Shown piece by piece: positions 18,812 to 27,071 of a DNA stretch of 64,000 bases. Numbering within the stretch: position 1 is the first letter of the stretch; the number at the start of each line of letters is the position of its first letter. Below the pieces are notes generated by a model. That model saw only the letters and a program-made list of their open reading frames with translations. It ran no database searches and was not told the origin of the DNA. Location: contig NZ_NTFY01000032.1 of NCBI RefSeq assembly GCF_002289565.1, forward strand, positions 1 to 64,000, written 5' to 3'. The stretch is from Rhodopirellula sp. SM50. GTDB lineage: Bacteria > Planctomycetota > Planctomycetia > Pirellulales > Pirellulaceae. The translations under genes and the position numbers were made by a program.

Positions 18812-19063
18812 ATGGACGAACCCTACACTCCGATCAGTTGTGCCTTCTACGACCGACTCGAAATCCTGGCGATGCGTAAAGCACCGACCACGATCCGTTA
18901 TCGAGACGACGATGACCACGAGCACCAGATCGCGGCGGTGGTGGTCGACGTTTATTCCAAAGACAAACAGGAATGGGTGAAGCTCGACGACGGCACGATC
19001 ATTCGCCTGGATCGGCTGATCAGCGCCGACGGAAGTCCCTTGTCCGGCGAATGTCAGTCCTAG
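18812..19063 (+). CDS. rof: Rho-binding antiterminator (Rof-like)
   Basis: 83 residues from ATG 18812. PYTPISCAFYDRLEILAMRK at the N-terminus matches the Y.PI.C..YD.LE..... pattern of Rof, and the rest is a small Sm-like barrel ending WVKLDDGTIIRLDRLISADG, matching the LRLDKI region of E. coli Rof. Rof binds Rho and lowers termination in enterobacteria; the planctomycete homologue has no direct evidence that I know of. The acidic loop RDDDDHEHQ is longer than in E. coli. The gene stands alone, divergent from the oxidoreductase operon. Confidence 0.75.
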   Translation: MDEPYTPISCAFYDRLEILAMRKAPTTIRYRDDDDHEHQIAAVVVDVYSKDKQEWVKLDDGTIIRLDRLISADGSPLSGECQS

Positions 19064-19083
19064 TGTTTTGTCGAGAATGAAAG

Positions 19084-19152
19084 TGAGATAGGCTTCCAGC
19101 CTGTCATCTCGTTTCACTCGTGAAACGCAAGCTGGAAGCTTACGCCACTCAC
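19084..19152. repeat. Hybrid palindromic repeat between convergent genes
   Basis: Left arm GTGAGATAGGCTTCCAGCCT, right arm ends AAGCTGGAAGCTTACGCCAC TCAC; an inner perfect dyad GTTTCAC-TC-GTGAAAC forms the loop stem. The left arm carries the AGGCT-TCC-AGCCT core also found at 28050-28106, and the right arm carries the AAGCT-TCC-AGCTT core of the 10426 array, linking the two families. It lies between the stops of rof and the dehydrogenase gene. Confidence 0.85.
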
Positions 19153-19178
19153 AACGACGCACACCGGTCTCGTTGTCG

Positions 19179-20234
19179 TCAGCAGATTTCCAAAACCGCC
19201 TTCACACATCCGTCTTTTCCGCCGGCAAACACCTGATAGGCTTCTTCAGCCTCGTCCAGCCCGAACCGATGGGTAAAACACCACGACAGATCCATCGGCT
19301 CGTTCAACAACATGTCCGGCAAGACATCCATGTAGCTTCGTGCCGGACACCGTCCGGTGCGATAGGTCAGATTTTTGTCGTACGCTTGGGCCGGACTGAA
19401 GGCGAAGTCCGGCGTGCAATGACAGCCGATCACCGACATGCGTCCTCCGGGTCGGATCAACCGGTACGCCAATCTCTGGGCCTCGGGCAAACCGACAAAC
19501 TCCATCACCCCGTCGGCACCGCGGCCATCGGTCGCAGCATGCACCGCCGACACAGCATCGTCGGCATTTTCAAACACGGTCGCACCGAGTTGTTCGGCGA
19601 TTTGCAAACGTGCGGTATTGGGGTCGACCGCGAACAGGTTGCGGGCTCCCATTCGCCGTGCACACTCGATCGCCAGCAACCCAACCGTTCCACATCCGAC
19701 GATCGCAAACACCTCTTCGTCGACGGACTGCGGATCGATGGCCATCGATGCACCGAAATACCCGGTGCTTAAATTGTCACCGAGCAACAACGCCGCCTCG
19801 CCATGCAATCCCTCGGGGACCTTCATCAGCGTGCCATCAGCCAGCGGCACTCGGACCCGTTCAGCCTGGCCGCCGTGCAACCCGACCGCGTTCTGACGCC
19901 ATCCGAACAGCTGCCCGCTGGGGCATCGCGACGACAATCCACGCCGGCAATAAAAGCACGTTCCGCAATTCGTCGTGAACGGACTGAAGACACGATCTCC
20001 GATCGCAATCCCCCGCACCGCTTCGCCCACTTCGACCACGCGACCGACAAATTCGTGCCCCATCACCGTGCCGCGATCCAAGCCGACCTCGCGACCGAAA
20101 TACGGATGTAAATCACTGCCGCACAGCCCGGCCAGCTCGACTTCCACCACCGCATCGGTGACCGCTTCCAGTTTCGCATCCGGAATGCTTTGCACGGAAA
20201 CGTTTTTCACGGATTGAAAACAAACGGCGCGCAT
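19179..20234 (-). CDS. Zinc-dependent alcohol dehydrogenase (MDR family)
   Basis: 351 residues from ATG 20234 (MRAVCFQSV), preferred because the longer frame from 20318 would overlap the PEP-CTERM gene. Catalytic zinc ligands are Cys38 (LCGSDLH) and His60-Glu61 (GHEFVG). The structural zinc site is Cys90, 93, 96 and 104 (CGTCFYCRRGLSSRC). The NAD-binding motif is VGCGTVG, followed by an acidic residue pattern (AVDPN) that favours NAD. It oxidises an alcohol or sugar alcohol in the cytoplasm; the substrate is unknown. It starts 17 bp after the upstream gene's stop, so they may be co-transcribed. Confidence 0.92.
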   Translation of the reverse strand: MRAVCFQSVKNVSVQSIPDAKLEAVTDAVVEVELAGLCGSDLHPYFGREVGLDRGTVMGHEFVGRVVEVGEAVRGIAIGDRVFSPFTTNCGTCFYCRRGLSSRCPSGQLFGWRQNAVGLHGGQAERVRVPLADGTLMKVPEGLHGEAALLLGDNLSTGYFGASMAIDPQSVDEEVFAIVGCGTVGLLAIECARRMGARNLFAVDPNTARLQIAEQLGATVFENADDAVSAVHAATDGRGADGVMEFVGLPEAQRLAYRLIRPGGRMSVIGCHCTPDFAFSPAQAYDKNLTYRTGRCPARSYMDVLPDMLLNEPMDLSWCFTHRFGLDEAEEAYQVFAGGKDGCVKAVLEIC

Positions 20235-20251
20235 CAATGGGGATCTTTTGC

Positions 20252-21097
20252 CTAAGGAAACGTCAGACAGTGGGCGAACGATCCACGCCGCCGCCGTGTC
20301 CGCATGACCAGAAAGCAAGTTATCAGCAAAAGCAGAACACAGGAAGAAGGCTCGGGGATCGCTGCCGGACGGAACGCCAGCCCCACATTAAAAGCGTCAA
20401 ACCCAAGGTCGCCGACCACTTCGCCCACCCCCGTCGACGTGTTGAGCCGAACCAGCGTGTCGTCATTGGTGTTGATGCCGTAGAGTCGATTCTCGCCGGA
20501 GTGAAACGCCAGCGCCGCGACACTGGTTAAACCGGTACTGCCGATCTCGGTGGCGGCGCCCGTACTGGTGTTGACCGAGTAAAGCGTGTCCAAAAATCCG
20601 TCGGTCATCAAGAGCTGCTGATTCTGGTCGTCAAAGCCCAATCCATGCCCGCCGACATTCACTCCATAGGCCCCGACCGGCGTGGCCGCGCCGGTGGTGC
20701 GGTCAATCGTGAACAACGAATCCGTCGCGCCACTTCCGCCATAGAGCACCTGCGAATTGGCGTCAAACGCTAAACCTGATATCGCTAGGAAACCGGTATC
20801 TCCGACCAAGCCGGCCTGACCGGTCGATTGGTCTAGCCGAAAGAGTTGACTATTGACACCGTTGCTGCTGGTCATCAACAGGTCACCTTCGACCGAATCG
20901 TAAGCCAGCCCGATCAGACTGGGCGTCAGTCCCAAGCTTCCCACGAGGGTCGCATTTCCAGTCGTCGTATTAACCGTCCACAGGCTGGACGAATTGCCGT
21001 CGGCCAAATACAGCACCGGCTCGGCATACACTGCAAGCGGTGAAACAACACACAGGGCAACGACACAGCTGATACGTCGCAAAAAGCACTGATTCAT
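20252..21097 (-). CDS. PEP-CTERM secreted protein with propeller-like repeats
   Basis: 281 residues from ATG 21097 (MNQCFLRR). A signal peptide ends near VYAEP. The body consists of about six repeats of some 38 residues with the pattern T-x-x-G-x-A-T-x-V-G-x-x-G followed by G-L-A-F/Y-D, the sequence style of beta-propeller proteins with DUF4394-like repeats. The C-terminus AIPEPSSCVLLLLITCFLVM plus Arg run is a PEP-CTERM sorting signal, processed by an exosortase. Location is cell surface or exopolysaccharide matrix; no enzymatic motif is seen. Confidence 0.88.
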   Translation of the reverse strand: MNQCFLRRISCVVALCVVSPLAVYAEPVLYLADGNSSSLWTVNTTTGNATLVGSLGLTPSLIGLAYDSVEGDLLMTSSNGVNSQLFRLDQSTGQAGLVGDTGFLAISGLAFDANSQVLYGGSGATDSLFTIDRTTGAATPVGAYGVNVGGHGLGFDDQNQQLLMTDGFLDTLYSVNTSTGAATEIGSTGLTSVAALAFHSGENRLYGINTNDDTLVRLNTSTGVGEVVGDLGFDAFNVGLAFRPAAIPEPSSCVLLLLITCFLVMRTRRRRGSFAHCLTFP

Positions 21098-21322
21098 CTC
21101 GATCGTGTTCCTTTCCAGCAGCGGCAATTGCACAGCTTTCCCCCAACAAATCTCTCACCAAACGGTACGGACGATCGCGTGGCTGGGCGCGGTTTCCCCG
21201 CATCCCTTCAATTTCAGCCTTGCCACTCTAACTCCAATTCGCACAGGCATCAACAATTTAGGGCCGTCCAAACCGCTACAATGTGGTAGGCCGACGAACC
21301 ACACGGATGACGGAAACGCAAA

Positions 21323-22063
21323 ATGAACCACTCCAATCCTGTCACCTACCACCTCGGCAATGATCCACAGATGCTCCGCGCATCCAAAGCGGCGCGGGAC
21401 TCATTTCGTCGTTTCTTCAATTGTGTCAGCCAGGACTTCAACCGCATCGTCCCGGCATGCGAACTGTCCTGCGTCAAGGTCCCCTTTTGCGACGACTTTT
21501 CTGATCCCGATTCCGACCTGGAGCACATGTGGATCGAGCAGGTCGATTTTGATGGCATCCATGTCACCGGCGTGTTGCTCAACGCCCCAAACAAACTGCG
21601 TTCGGTCACCGAGGGTGACGACGTCGAGATTCCGTTGCCCCAATTGGACGATTGGCTGTGCGTGATCGACGGCGTGGTCTATGGCGGTTTCACCGTGCAA
21701 GTGATCCGTTCGCGAATGGACGCGGTCGAGCGTCAGCGTCACGACGAAGCTTGGGAATTGGATTTCCCGCCACCGGAATCGGTCAACATTCCCGAAACCA
21801 GCGACGCGTTCGAAACCACGATCGCAACAGTCCTCGCCCAACAAATCGCGACCGACCCCGCCACCGTTCACGAAGTCTTTGATGGCGGCCGAACATTGCT
21901 ACACATGGTCTCACTGTTCGGAAGGGTCAAATCGGTGAACGTCTTGTTGGAAAACCACGCCAATGTCCATGCAACATGTGATCGCGGTTGGACGGCGTTT
22001 GATTACGCCCGATCGCTCGGCTGGACAGACGTGATGGAGTCATTAAAACAAGCCGGCGGCTGA
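21323..22063 (+). CDS. DUF2314 protein with C-terminal ankyrin repeats
   Basis: 246 residues. The first 135 residues match DUF2314: ARDSFRRFFNCVSQDFNRIV, CVKVPFCDD, EHMWIEQVDFDG and DWLCVIDGVVYGGFTV. After a linker, about 184-245 form roughly two ankyrin repeats (GGRTLLHMVSLFGRVKSVNV; DRGWTAFDYARSLGWTDVMESL). DUF2314 proteins have no known function and are often found with immunity or regulatory contexts in other bacteria. The gene precedes the sensory operon by about 50 bp but I cannot tell whether it belongs to it. Confidence 0.8.
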   Translation: MNHSNPVTYHLGNDPQMLRASKAARDSFRRFFNCVSQDFNRIVPACELSCVKVPFCDDFSDPDSDLEHMWIEQVDFDGIHVTGVLLNAPNKLRSVTEGDDVEIPLPQLDDWLCVIDGVVYGGFTVQVIRSRMDAVERQRHDEAWELDFPPPESVNIPETSDAFETTIATVLAQQIATDPATVHEVFDGGRTLLHMVSLFGRVKSVNVLLENHANVHATCDRGWTAFDYARSLGWTDVMESLKQAGG

Positions 22064-22114
22064 TTGTCGCCCACCACTCATAAACCTGATGCCCCGAAGG
22101 ACCGGAGGACGTTG

Positions 22115-23068
22115 ATGTCAACGGCAAAGATGTCAAAGGCAAAGCAGCGCCAATTCCCGGGTCGTGCGCGCCGCCCCGCCGTGCTCCTGCCCGCCGTGCT
22201 CCTGCCCGTCGTGATCCTGCCCGTCGTCGCCGTCCTGTTGATCGGATGCACTGCTCCGGCACCGACCGCGCCGACACCCGGAACGATTCGCATCGGTGTG
22301 TTGCCCGATGAAAGCCGCAGCATGCTGGAACAGCGGTACTTGCCGCTGGTGGCTTACTTGGAAGACAGCACCGATTTGTCATGCCAGTTGGTGCTGCACG
22401 GATCTTACGAGGAATTGCAGGCCGCCTTCGAAACCGGCGACGTCGAATTGGCTTGGCTGGGCGGCTACACCTTTGTCAAACTGAACCGATCGCATCGCGC
22501 CGTGCCATTGGTTTCACGCGACCGCGACCTGCGTTTCACCAGCTACTACCTGACCCGGGCAGACGAATCGGCAACGGCGTTGGTCGATTTTCGCGGTCGT
22601 CGATTCGCCTTCGGCTCGCGTCTTTCCACCTCCGGGCACCTGATGCCTCGATACTTCATGCGGGAATCAGGCATCGACCCGGAAACGTTTTTTGAATCGG
22701 TCATTTATACCGGTGCCCATGATGCCACGGCCATCGCGGTTCGAGACGGCGAGGTCGATCTGGGTGTTGCCAACGGCCCGATCATCGAATCCATGTTCGC
22801 CTCGAAACGGATCAGCCGAGACGAAATTCGCGTCCTGCAAGAAACGCCGCCCTATGTGGATTACGTCTGGGCGTGCCAATCCGACCTGCCCGCTGCGGTT
22901 CGAACCGAACTTCGCGACGCGTTTCTGGATTTGTCTGAGGCCGACCCCGCAAACGTCGCCATCTTGGATCAGCTGTTGGCAAAGTACTTCGTCCCCGTTC
23001 ACCTCGACGATTTTGACGCGTTGCAAAGCATCGTCGACGAAATCGACCCGTCAGGAGTACCACGATGA
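22115..23068 (+). CDS. PhnD-like substrate-binding lipoprotein
   Basis: 317 residues from ATG 22115. The signal has an unusual run of repeated Leu-Pro-(Ala/Val)-Val units before the lipobox VLLIGC. The mature part, IRIGVLPDESRSMLEQRYLPLVAYLEDST onward, has the features of the phosphate/phosphonate-binding (PhnD) type 2 periplasmic fold, including ELAWLGGYTFVKL and GRRFAFGSRLSTSGHLMPRYF. No ABC permease or ATPase is nearby. Its stop overlaps the ATG of a sensor kinase (ATGA), so it is more likely a ligand-sensing partner of that kinase than a transport component. The ligand is unknown. Confidence 0.88.
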   Translation: MSTAKMSKAKQRQFPGRARRPAVLLPAVLLPVVILPVVAVLLIGCTAPAPTAPTPGTIRIGVLPDESRSMLEQRYLPLVAYLEDSTDLSCQLVLHGSYEELQAAFETGDVELAWLGGYTFVKLNRSHRAVPLVSRDRDLRFTSYYLTRADESATALVDFRGRRFAFGSRLSTSGHLMPRYFMRESGIDPETFFESVIYTGAHDATAIAVRDGEVDLGVANGPIIESMFASKRISRDEIRVLQETPPYVDYVWACQSDLPAAVRTELRDAFLDLSEADPANVAILDQLLAKYFVPVHLDDFDALQSIVDEIDPSGVPR

Positions 23069-25020
23069 AGCGTGCCCTCGCCGCGGCCAGAAAATCATCG
23101 CGGGCCCTGTTCACCTATATCGTTCTGCTGGTCGTGATCACGATCCTGGTCAGTTGGACGATCGCCGGAACCCTGATCCAGCGACGCATTGCAGTCAATC
23201 GACTGAGTCGCAATTCGATCAACTATCACTCGGCGACGCGTCTGTCGCTTTCAAAAATCCAATCCGAATTGAGTCTGATTCGACAACATCGCTACCAGGC
23301 CTTGCTCGATCCCTCCGATTCCATCCTCGCCGAGGAAGTGCGTCGGGAAACGAGTCGTTCGGCTTACATCATCAATCAACGCCTGAGCAGGATCCTGCGG
23401 ATCCAACAACGGTTCAACGAGCCGCAATTCGAAGCCACCACGCGGCGTCTTGCCGACGCCGTTGCCGCGTTGAATGAAGCCGGCAAAAATCCGCAAACGC
23501 CTCCGCTCTCGCAACCGGACGCGTTGGAGAGCATCGGGATTCGTTGCATTCAGCTCGATCGGCTGCACGCCCACGCGTTTCGCGACGACGCTCGCTTGAT
23601 GCAAAGCCTGGAGGATTCGCGAATGTTCCTGGCATCGGTCTTCAGTCTTTCCGGGCTGGGACTTGCGGCGATCGTCACGGTACTGGTGTTCGCCAAACGC
23701 GCCGTCAACCGGCGCGATGAAATGGAACGGAAACTGGCCCAGCGGGCGATTCAAGCCGAGTTGCTCTATCGCGCCGTGACGATGTCCGAGGACACCTCAA
23801 CGTACCGTGAAGCATTGGAGAAATGCGTCAAAATTGTTTGTCAGATGACCGACTGGAGTGTCGGACACGTGTATTGGCCGTCCCCGTCCGAACCGTCGCG
23901 ACTGGTCTCGGCTGACATCTGGCACTTTTCTAATCCCGCACGTTTGGAAAGCTTTCGCCAAGCGTGTGAAAACACATTTTTTGTGACCGGGAACTGCTTG
24001 CCCGGCCGAATCTGGGAAACCGGTCAACCGGCGTGGATCGTGAATCTCCAACAAGATCCAGACTTCATCCGCAAATCATTGTGCGACGCCCATGGGCTTC
24101 GCAGTGCCCTCGGATTTCCGATCGTGATCGACGGACAGGTGGTGGCGATTCTAGAATTCTTTAGTGAACGCACGATCCAAGCCGACGAAGTGATGCTGTT
24201 GATGGCCCGCAGCGTCGGCGAACAGGTCGGACGCGTCTTGGAACACATCCAAGTGAAGGAATTACAACGCCGCCATCACGAACGTGTCGAAGCGGAACTC
24301 GATGAAGCAAAAAAGGAACTGGTCGTCAAAACGCGCCTGGCAGCGATCGGCCAAGTCTCGGCGCAAGTCGCTCACGAAATACGAAACCCCTTGGGCGCGA
24401 TCAGCAATGCCATCTATTACCTAAAACGCAGCCCCCAAATTGACCAACAGAAAAAGACGCAGTATCTGGATTTGATGAATCACGAGATCGCGACGTGCAA
24501 CGAATTCATCGACGAATTGCTGGACATCACGCGTCGCAGAAAAATGGATCGCAAACCGACCCGTCTTTCTGTCCTGGTCGAGCGGGTACTTTCCAGATCG
24601 AAGCTGCCACAGAATATCGATCTTCAGGTACATTGTACTCCTGACACCTTCGAGTGTTTCGTTGACGAAGATTATTTCGTTCAGGTGCTCCAAAACCTGC
24701 TCAATAACTCGATGGATGCGTTATCGGTGACAGGCGGCCAGATCCAGATCATTGCACGGCGGACCGATGATCGCGACGTCATCCTCGTTCGCGATTCCGG
24801 TCCCGGCATTCCGATGCCAGACCGCGGCTCGGTATTCGACGTGTTGTTCACGACAAAATCTTCAGGAACCGGTTTGGGGCTTGCCATTTGTAAACAAATT
24901 GTCGAACAACACGGCGGAACGATCCGGGTTGCCGACGCCGATTCGGAAGGGACGGAGTTTCGAATCTGTCTCCCCTCCGTACCGGCCACATCAAACTCAA
25001 CCCCATCCCAGACGTACTGA
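23065..25020 (+). CDS. Membrane histidine kinase with GAF domain
   Basis: 651 residues. Membrane segments at about 14-36 and 190-212 bracket a periplasmic helical sensor region. A GAF domain covers about 245-395 (CLPGRIWETGQPAWIVNL, ALGFPIVIDGQVVAILEFFS). The dimerisation domain carries AHEIRNPLGAISNAIYYLKR with the phospho-accepting His near 436. The ATPase domain has NNSMDAL (N box), DSGPGIP (G1) and GTGLGLAIC (G2), all intact. The 4-bp overlap with the PhnD-like gene implies a binding protein-histidine kinase sensory unit. There is no receiver domain in this protein; the receiver is in the next gene. Confidence 0.93.
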   Translation: MKRALAAARKSSRALFTYIVLLVVITILVSWTIAGTLIQRRIAVNRLSRNSINYHSATRLSLSKIQSELSLIRQHRYQALLDPSDSILAEEVRRETSRSAYIINQRLSRILRIQQRFNEPQFEATTRRLADAVAALNEAGKNPQTPPLSQPDALESIGIRCIQLDRLHAHAFRDDARLMQSLEDSRMFLASVFSLSGLGLAAIVTVLVFAKRAVNRRDEMERKLAQRAIQAELLYRAVTMSEDTSTYREALEKCVKIVCQMTDWSVGHVYWPSPSEPSRLVSADIWHFSNPARLESFRQACENTFFVTGNCLPGRIWETGQPAWIVNLQQDPDFIRKSLCDAHGLRSALGFPIVIDGQVVAILEFFSERTIQADEVMLLMARSVGEQVGRVLEHIQVKELQRRHHERVEAELDEAKKELVVKTRLAAIGQVSAQVAHEIRNPLGAISNAIYYLKRSPQIDQQKKTQYLDLMNHEIATCNEFIDELLDITRRRKMDRKPTRLSVLVERVLSRSKLPQNIDLQVHCTPDTFECFVDEDYFVQVLQNLLNNSMDALSVTGGQIQIIARRTDDRDVILVRDSGPGIPMPDRGSVFDVLFTTKSSGTGLGLAICKQIVEQHGGTIRVADADSEGTEFRICLPSVPATSNSTPSQTY

Positions 25021-25027
25021 ACAGAAG

Positions 25028-25162
25028 ATGCCACCGATCGACAAACAGCGCGTCATGATCGCCGATCACGCCCCTGATCGCCGCGCGGTGTCTGGCCAAG
25101 TGTGTTCACATCAACCGTCCCCCCGTCGTGCGTTCGTAATGGAGTCCAGGAAAAGATCGTGA
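25028..25162 (+). CDS. Possible 44-residue leader ORF before the REC-PAS kinase
   Basis: ATG 25028 to TGA 25160-25162, whose last bases overlap the GTG start of the next gene (GTGA). The beginning MPPIDKQRVMIADHAPDRR resembles a decayed first strand of a receiver domain (V-M-I-A-D-x-x-P). The rest is basic and unremarkable. It could be a coupling ORF or simply chance. Confidence 0.3.
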   Translation: MPPIDKQRVMIADHAPDRRAVSGQVCSHQPSPRRAFVMESRKRS

Positions 25163-26703
25163 GTAATGTGGCCACCGCACAATCGAATTTGCTGATCGTC
25201 GACGACGAGCCCAACCAGTTGTTGACACTGCGCGACATCTTCGAAAGCGAAGGGTTTCAGGTGTTCACCTGCCAAACCTGCGAAGAGGCACTGGAACAAT
25301 GCGGCAATCAAGACTTTGCCGTCGCGATCCTAGATTTGCAGTTGCACGGACACGACGGCATCGACTTGTTGCGGCAGATCCAGCAGCTTCAACCCGCGAT
25401 GCGAGTGATCATCCACACCGGCTACGGGTCGTTTCACTCCGCCAAGGACGCCGTCAATTTGGGTGCCTTTGCGTACGTCGAAAAATCCTACGATCCCGCC
25501 GAGCTGATCCTCCGGGTACACCGCGCGGTCAAAGATCTACTCTCCGAAGCGCTCTCCCATTCCAAACAGCAGTTTCGCGAGCTTCTCGATGACGTCAAAG
25601 CGATCGTCTGGGAATGCCGCCTGCCCCAACATCGCTTCAGCTTCGTCAGCCAACAGGCCGAAGTGATTTTGGGATTTCCCGTCCAACGGTGGATCGATGA
25701 ACCGACGTTTTGGGACGACCGGATTGTGAAGGAAGACCGCTCACGCTACGAAGCGTTTTGCACCGCCTGTGCTGCTGGAGCAGAGGGTCCCCGCGACGGT
25801 GACGTGGAAGTGCGAGTCGTCGCGTCCGACGGCCGCATCGTCTGGCTGCACATCGTCACACACCTGGTCGTCGATGCCGACGGCAATCCCACCATGCTCC
25901 GCGGGGCGATGTTTGACGTCACCCACCAGAAAGTGTCCGAGCAACAACTTCGGGACATGGAAATCCAGCTCGAACACGTCTCTCGACTGACCACCCTGGG
26001 CGAAATGGTCGCCGGGATCGCCCACGAAATCAACCAACCTCTCGCCGCGATCGCCAACTTTGCCGTCGCCGCCAAAGTCGCGATCGCCAATGACAACTGC
26101 GAACATTCCGTGCCCGTCGAATCGTGGCTGGAAACCATCTGCGACCAAACCGAAAACTGCGGCCAGATCATTCGCGGGCTGCGCAACTTTGCCAAACGCG
26201 GCGATGGTGACCATCAATGGATCGACCTCAATCAGATCGTCCGGGACTCGGTCGACCTGGTCCAATGCAATCCCCATAACCAATTCGCCGAATTCGTCTG
26301 CCCCCATTCTGACGCGCCCTTAATGGTCTTGGGTAACCCCGTCCAGCTGCGACAGGTCTTGGTCAACCTGCTGCAAAATGCATGTGATGCGACCCGCGGT
26401 CGCGATCACCCCACGATCGCCATCAACGTCGCCGTCGGTGATGAACACGCCCGCGTCTCCGTCCGTGACAACGGCACGGGGATCGCACCGGAACAACAGA
26501 CGAAAGTATTTGACGCCTTTTACACCACCAAACAGGAAGGGATCGGCATGGGGCTGGCCATCAGCAAGTCCATCGTCGAAACCCACGGCGGAAAACTCTC
26601 CTACGATTCCTCCGCCGATGGATCCACGTTCTACATCACCCTGCCGCTGTCCAACGACAGCCCCCAAACCGACGCACCACCGCGGGAACACTCGCTCTCA
26701 TGA
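25159..26703 (+). CDS. REC-PAS-histidine kinase
   Basis: 514 residues from GTG 25159, chosen for the AGGA eight bases upstream and because the receiver domain starts right after (NLLIVDDEPNQLLTLRDI). The receiver has the acidic pocket VDDE, phospho-acceptor Asp59 (AILDLQLHGHDG), HTGYGS and Lys in YVEKSYDPAEL. A PAS/PAC module covers about 135-270 (HRFSFVSQQAEVILGFPV; LRGAMFDVTHQK). The kinase core has AHEINQPLAAIANFA (His about 289), LLQNACDA, DNGTGIAPE and GIGMGLAISKSIVETHGG. It has no membrane segment. It probably receives phosphate from the upstream GAF kinase. No DNA-binding output gene follows, so the final target is outside this operon. Confidence 0.92.
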   Translation: MSNVATAQSNLLIVDDEPNQLLTLRDIFESEGFQVFTCQTCEEALEQCGNQDFAVAILDLQLHGHDGIDLLRQIQQLQPAMRVIIHTGYGSFHSAKDAVNLGAFAYVEKSYDPAELILRVHRAVKDLLSEALSHSKQQFRELLDDVKAIVWECRLPQHRFSFVSQQAEVILGFPVQRWIDEPTFWDDRIVKEDRSRYEAFCTACAAGAEGPRDGDVEVRVVASDGRIVWLHIVTHLVVDADGNPTMLRGAMFDVTHQKVSEQQLRDMEIQLEHVSRLTTLGEMVAGIAHEINQPLAAIANFAVAAKVAIANDNCEHSVPVESWLETICDQTENCGQIIRGLRNFAKRGDGDHQWIDLNQIVRDSVDLVQCNPHNQFAEFVCPHSDAPLMVLGNPVQLRQVLVNLLQNACDATRGRDHPTIAINVAVGDEHARVSVRDNGTGIAPEQQTKVFDAFYTTKQEGIGMGLAISKSIVETHGGKLSYDSSADGSTFYITLPLSNDSPQTDAPPREHSLS

Positions 26704-26840
26704 ATCCCCAGCGTCCCGCCAGCCAGCAAGCCTCCTTCGTCACCGCGAACGATCTGGAAGTCGACGGGGGGCTCGGCGGCTTCGGTGCATTCGCCGCCCG
26801 CTACGATTCTGAAACGGTCGCCGACAAACGCGATCAATGA
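26700..26840 (+). CDS. 46-residue ORF ending the sensory operon
   Basis: ATG 26700 overlaps the TGA of the REC-PAS kinase (ATGA), the third such overlap or near overlap in this operon. The product MNPQRPASQQASFVTANDLE... is Gly/Ala-rich and of unknown family. It may be a small protein or the start of a gene that has decayed; the following 230 bp shows no continuation that I recognise. Confidence 0.35.
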   Translation: MNPQRPASQQASFVTANDLEVDGGLGGFGAFAARYDSETVADKRDQ

Positions 26841-27071
26841 CTCTATACTATCCAGGCGCGGACTCCCCGAGGCACCCGGCGAAATCGGCGAACGGCCTGT
26901 TGTTCGAAGAACAGGGCCACGCGGCGGCCCTCGCCGACGCTTCGGCGGCTCACCTGGCGTCGGCGCCTCACGTGATCGCGTTGATTTGCGAGCGTCGCGC
27001 CAAGCAATAGGCCGTGAACGAGTCGCGACCCAAACATGATCCCTCGACCAACCTCTACCTTGACCGACACA

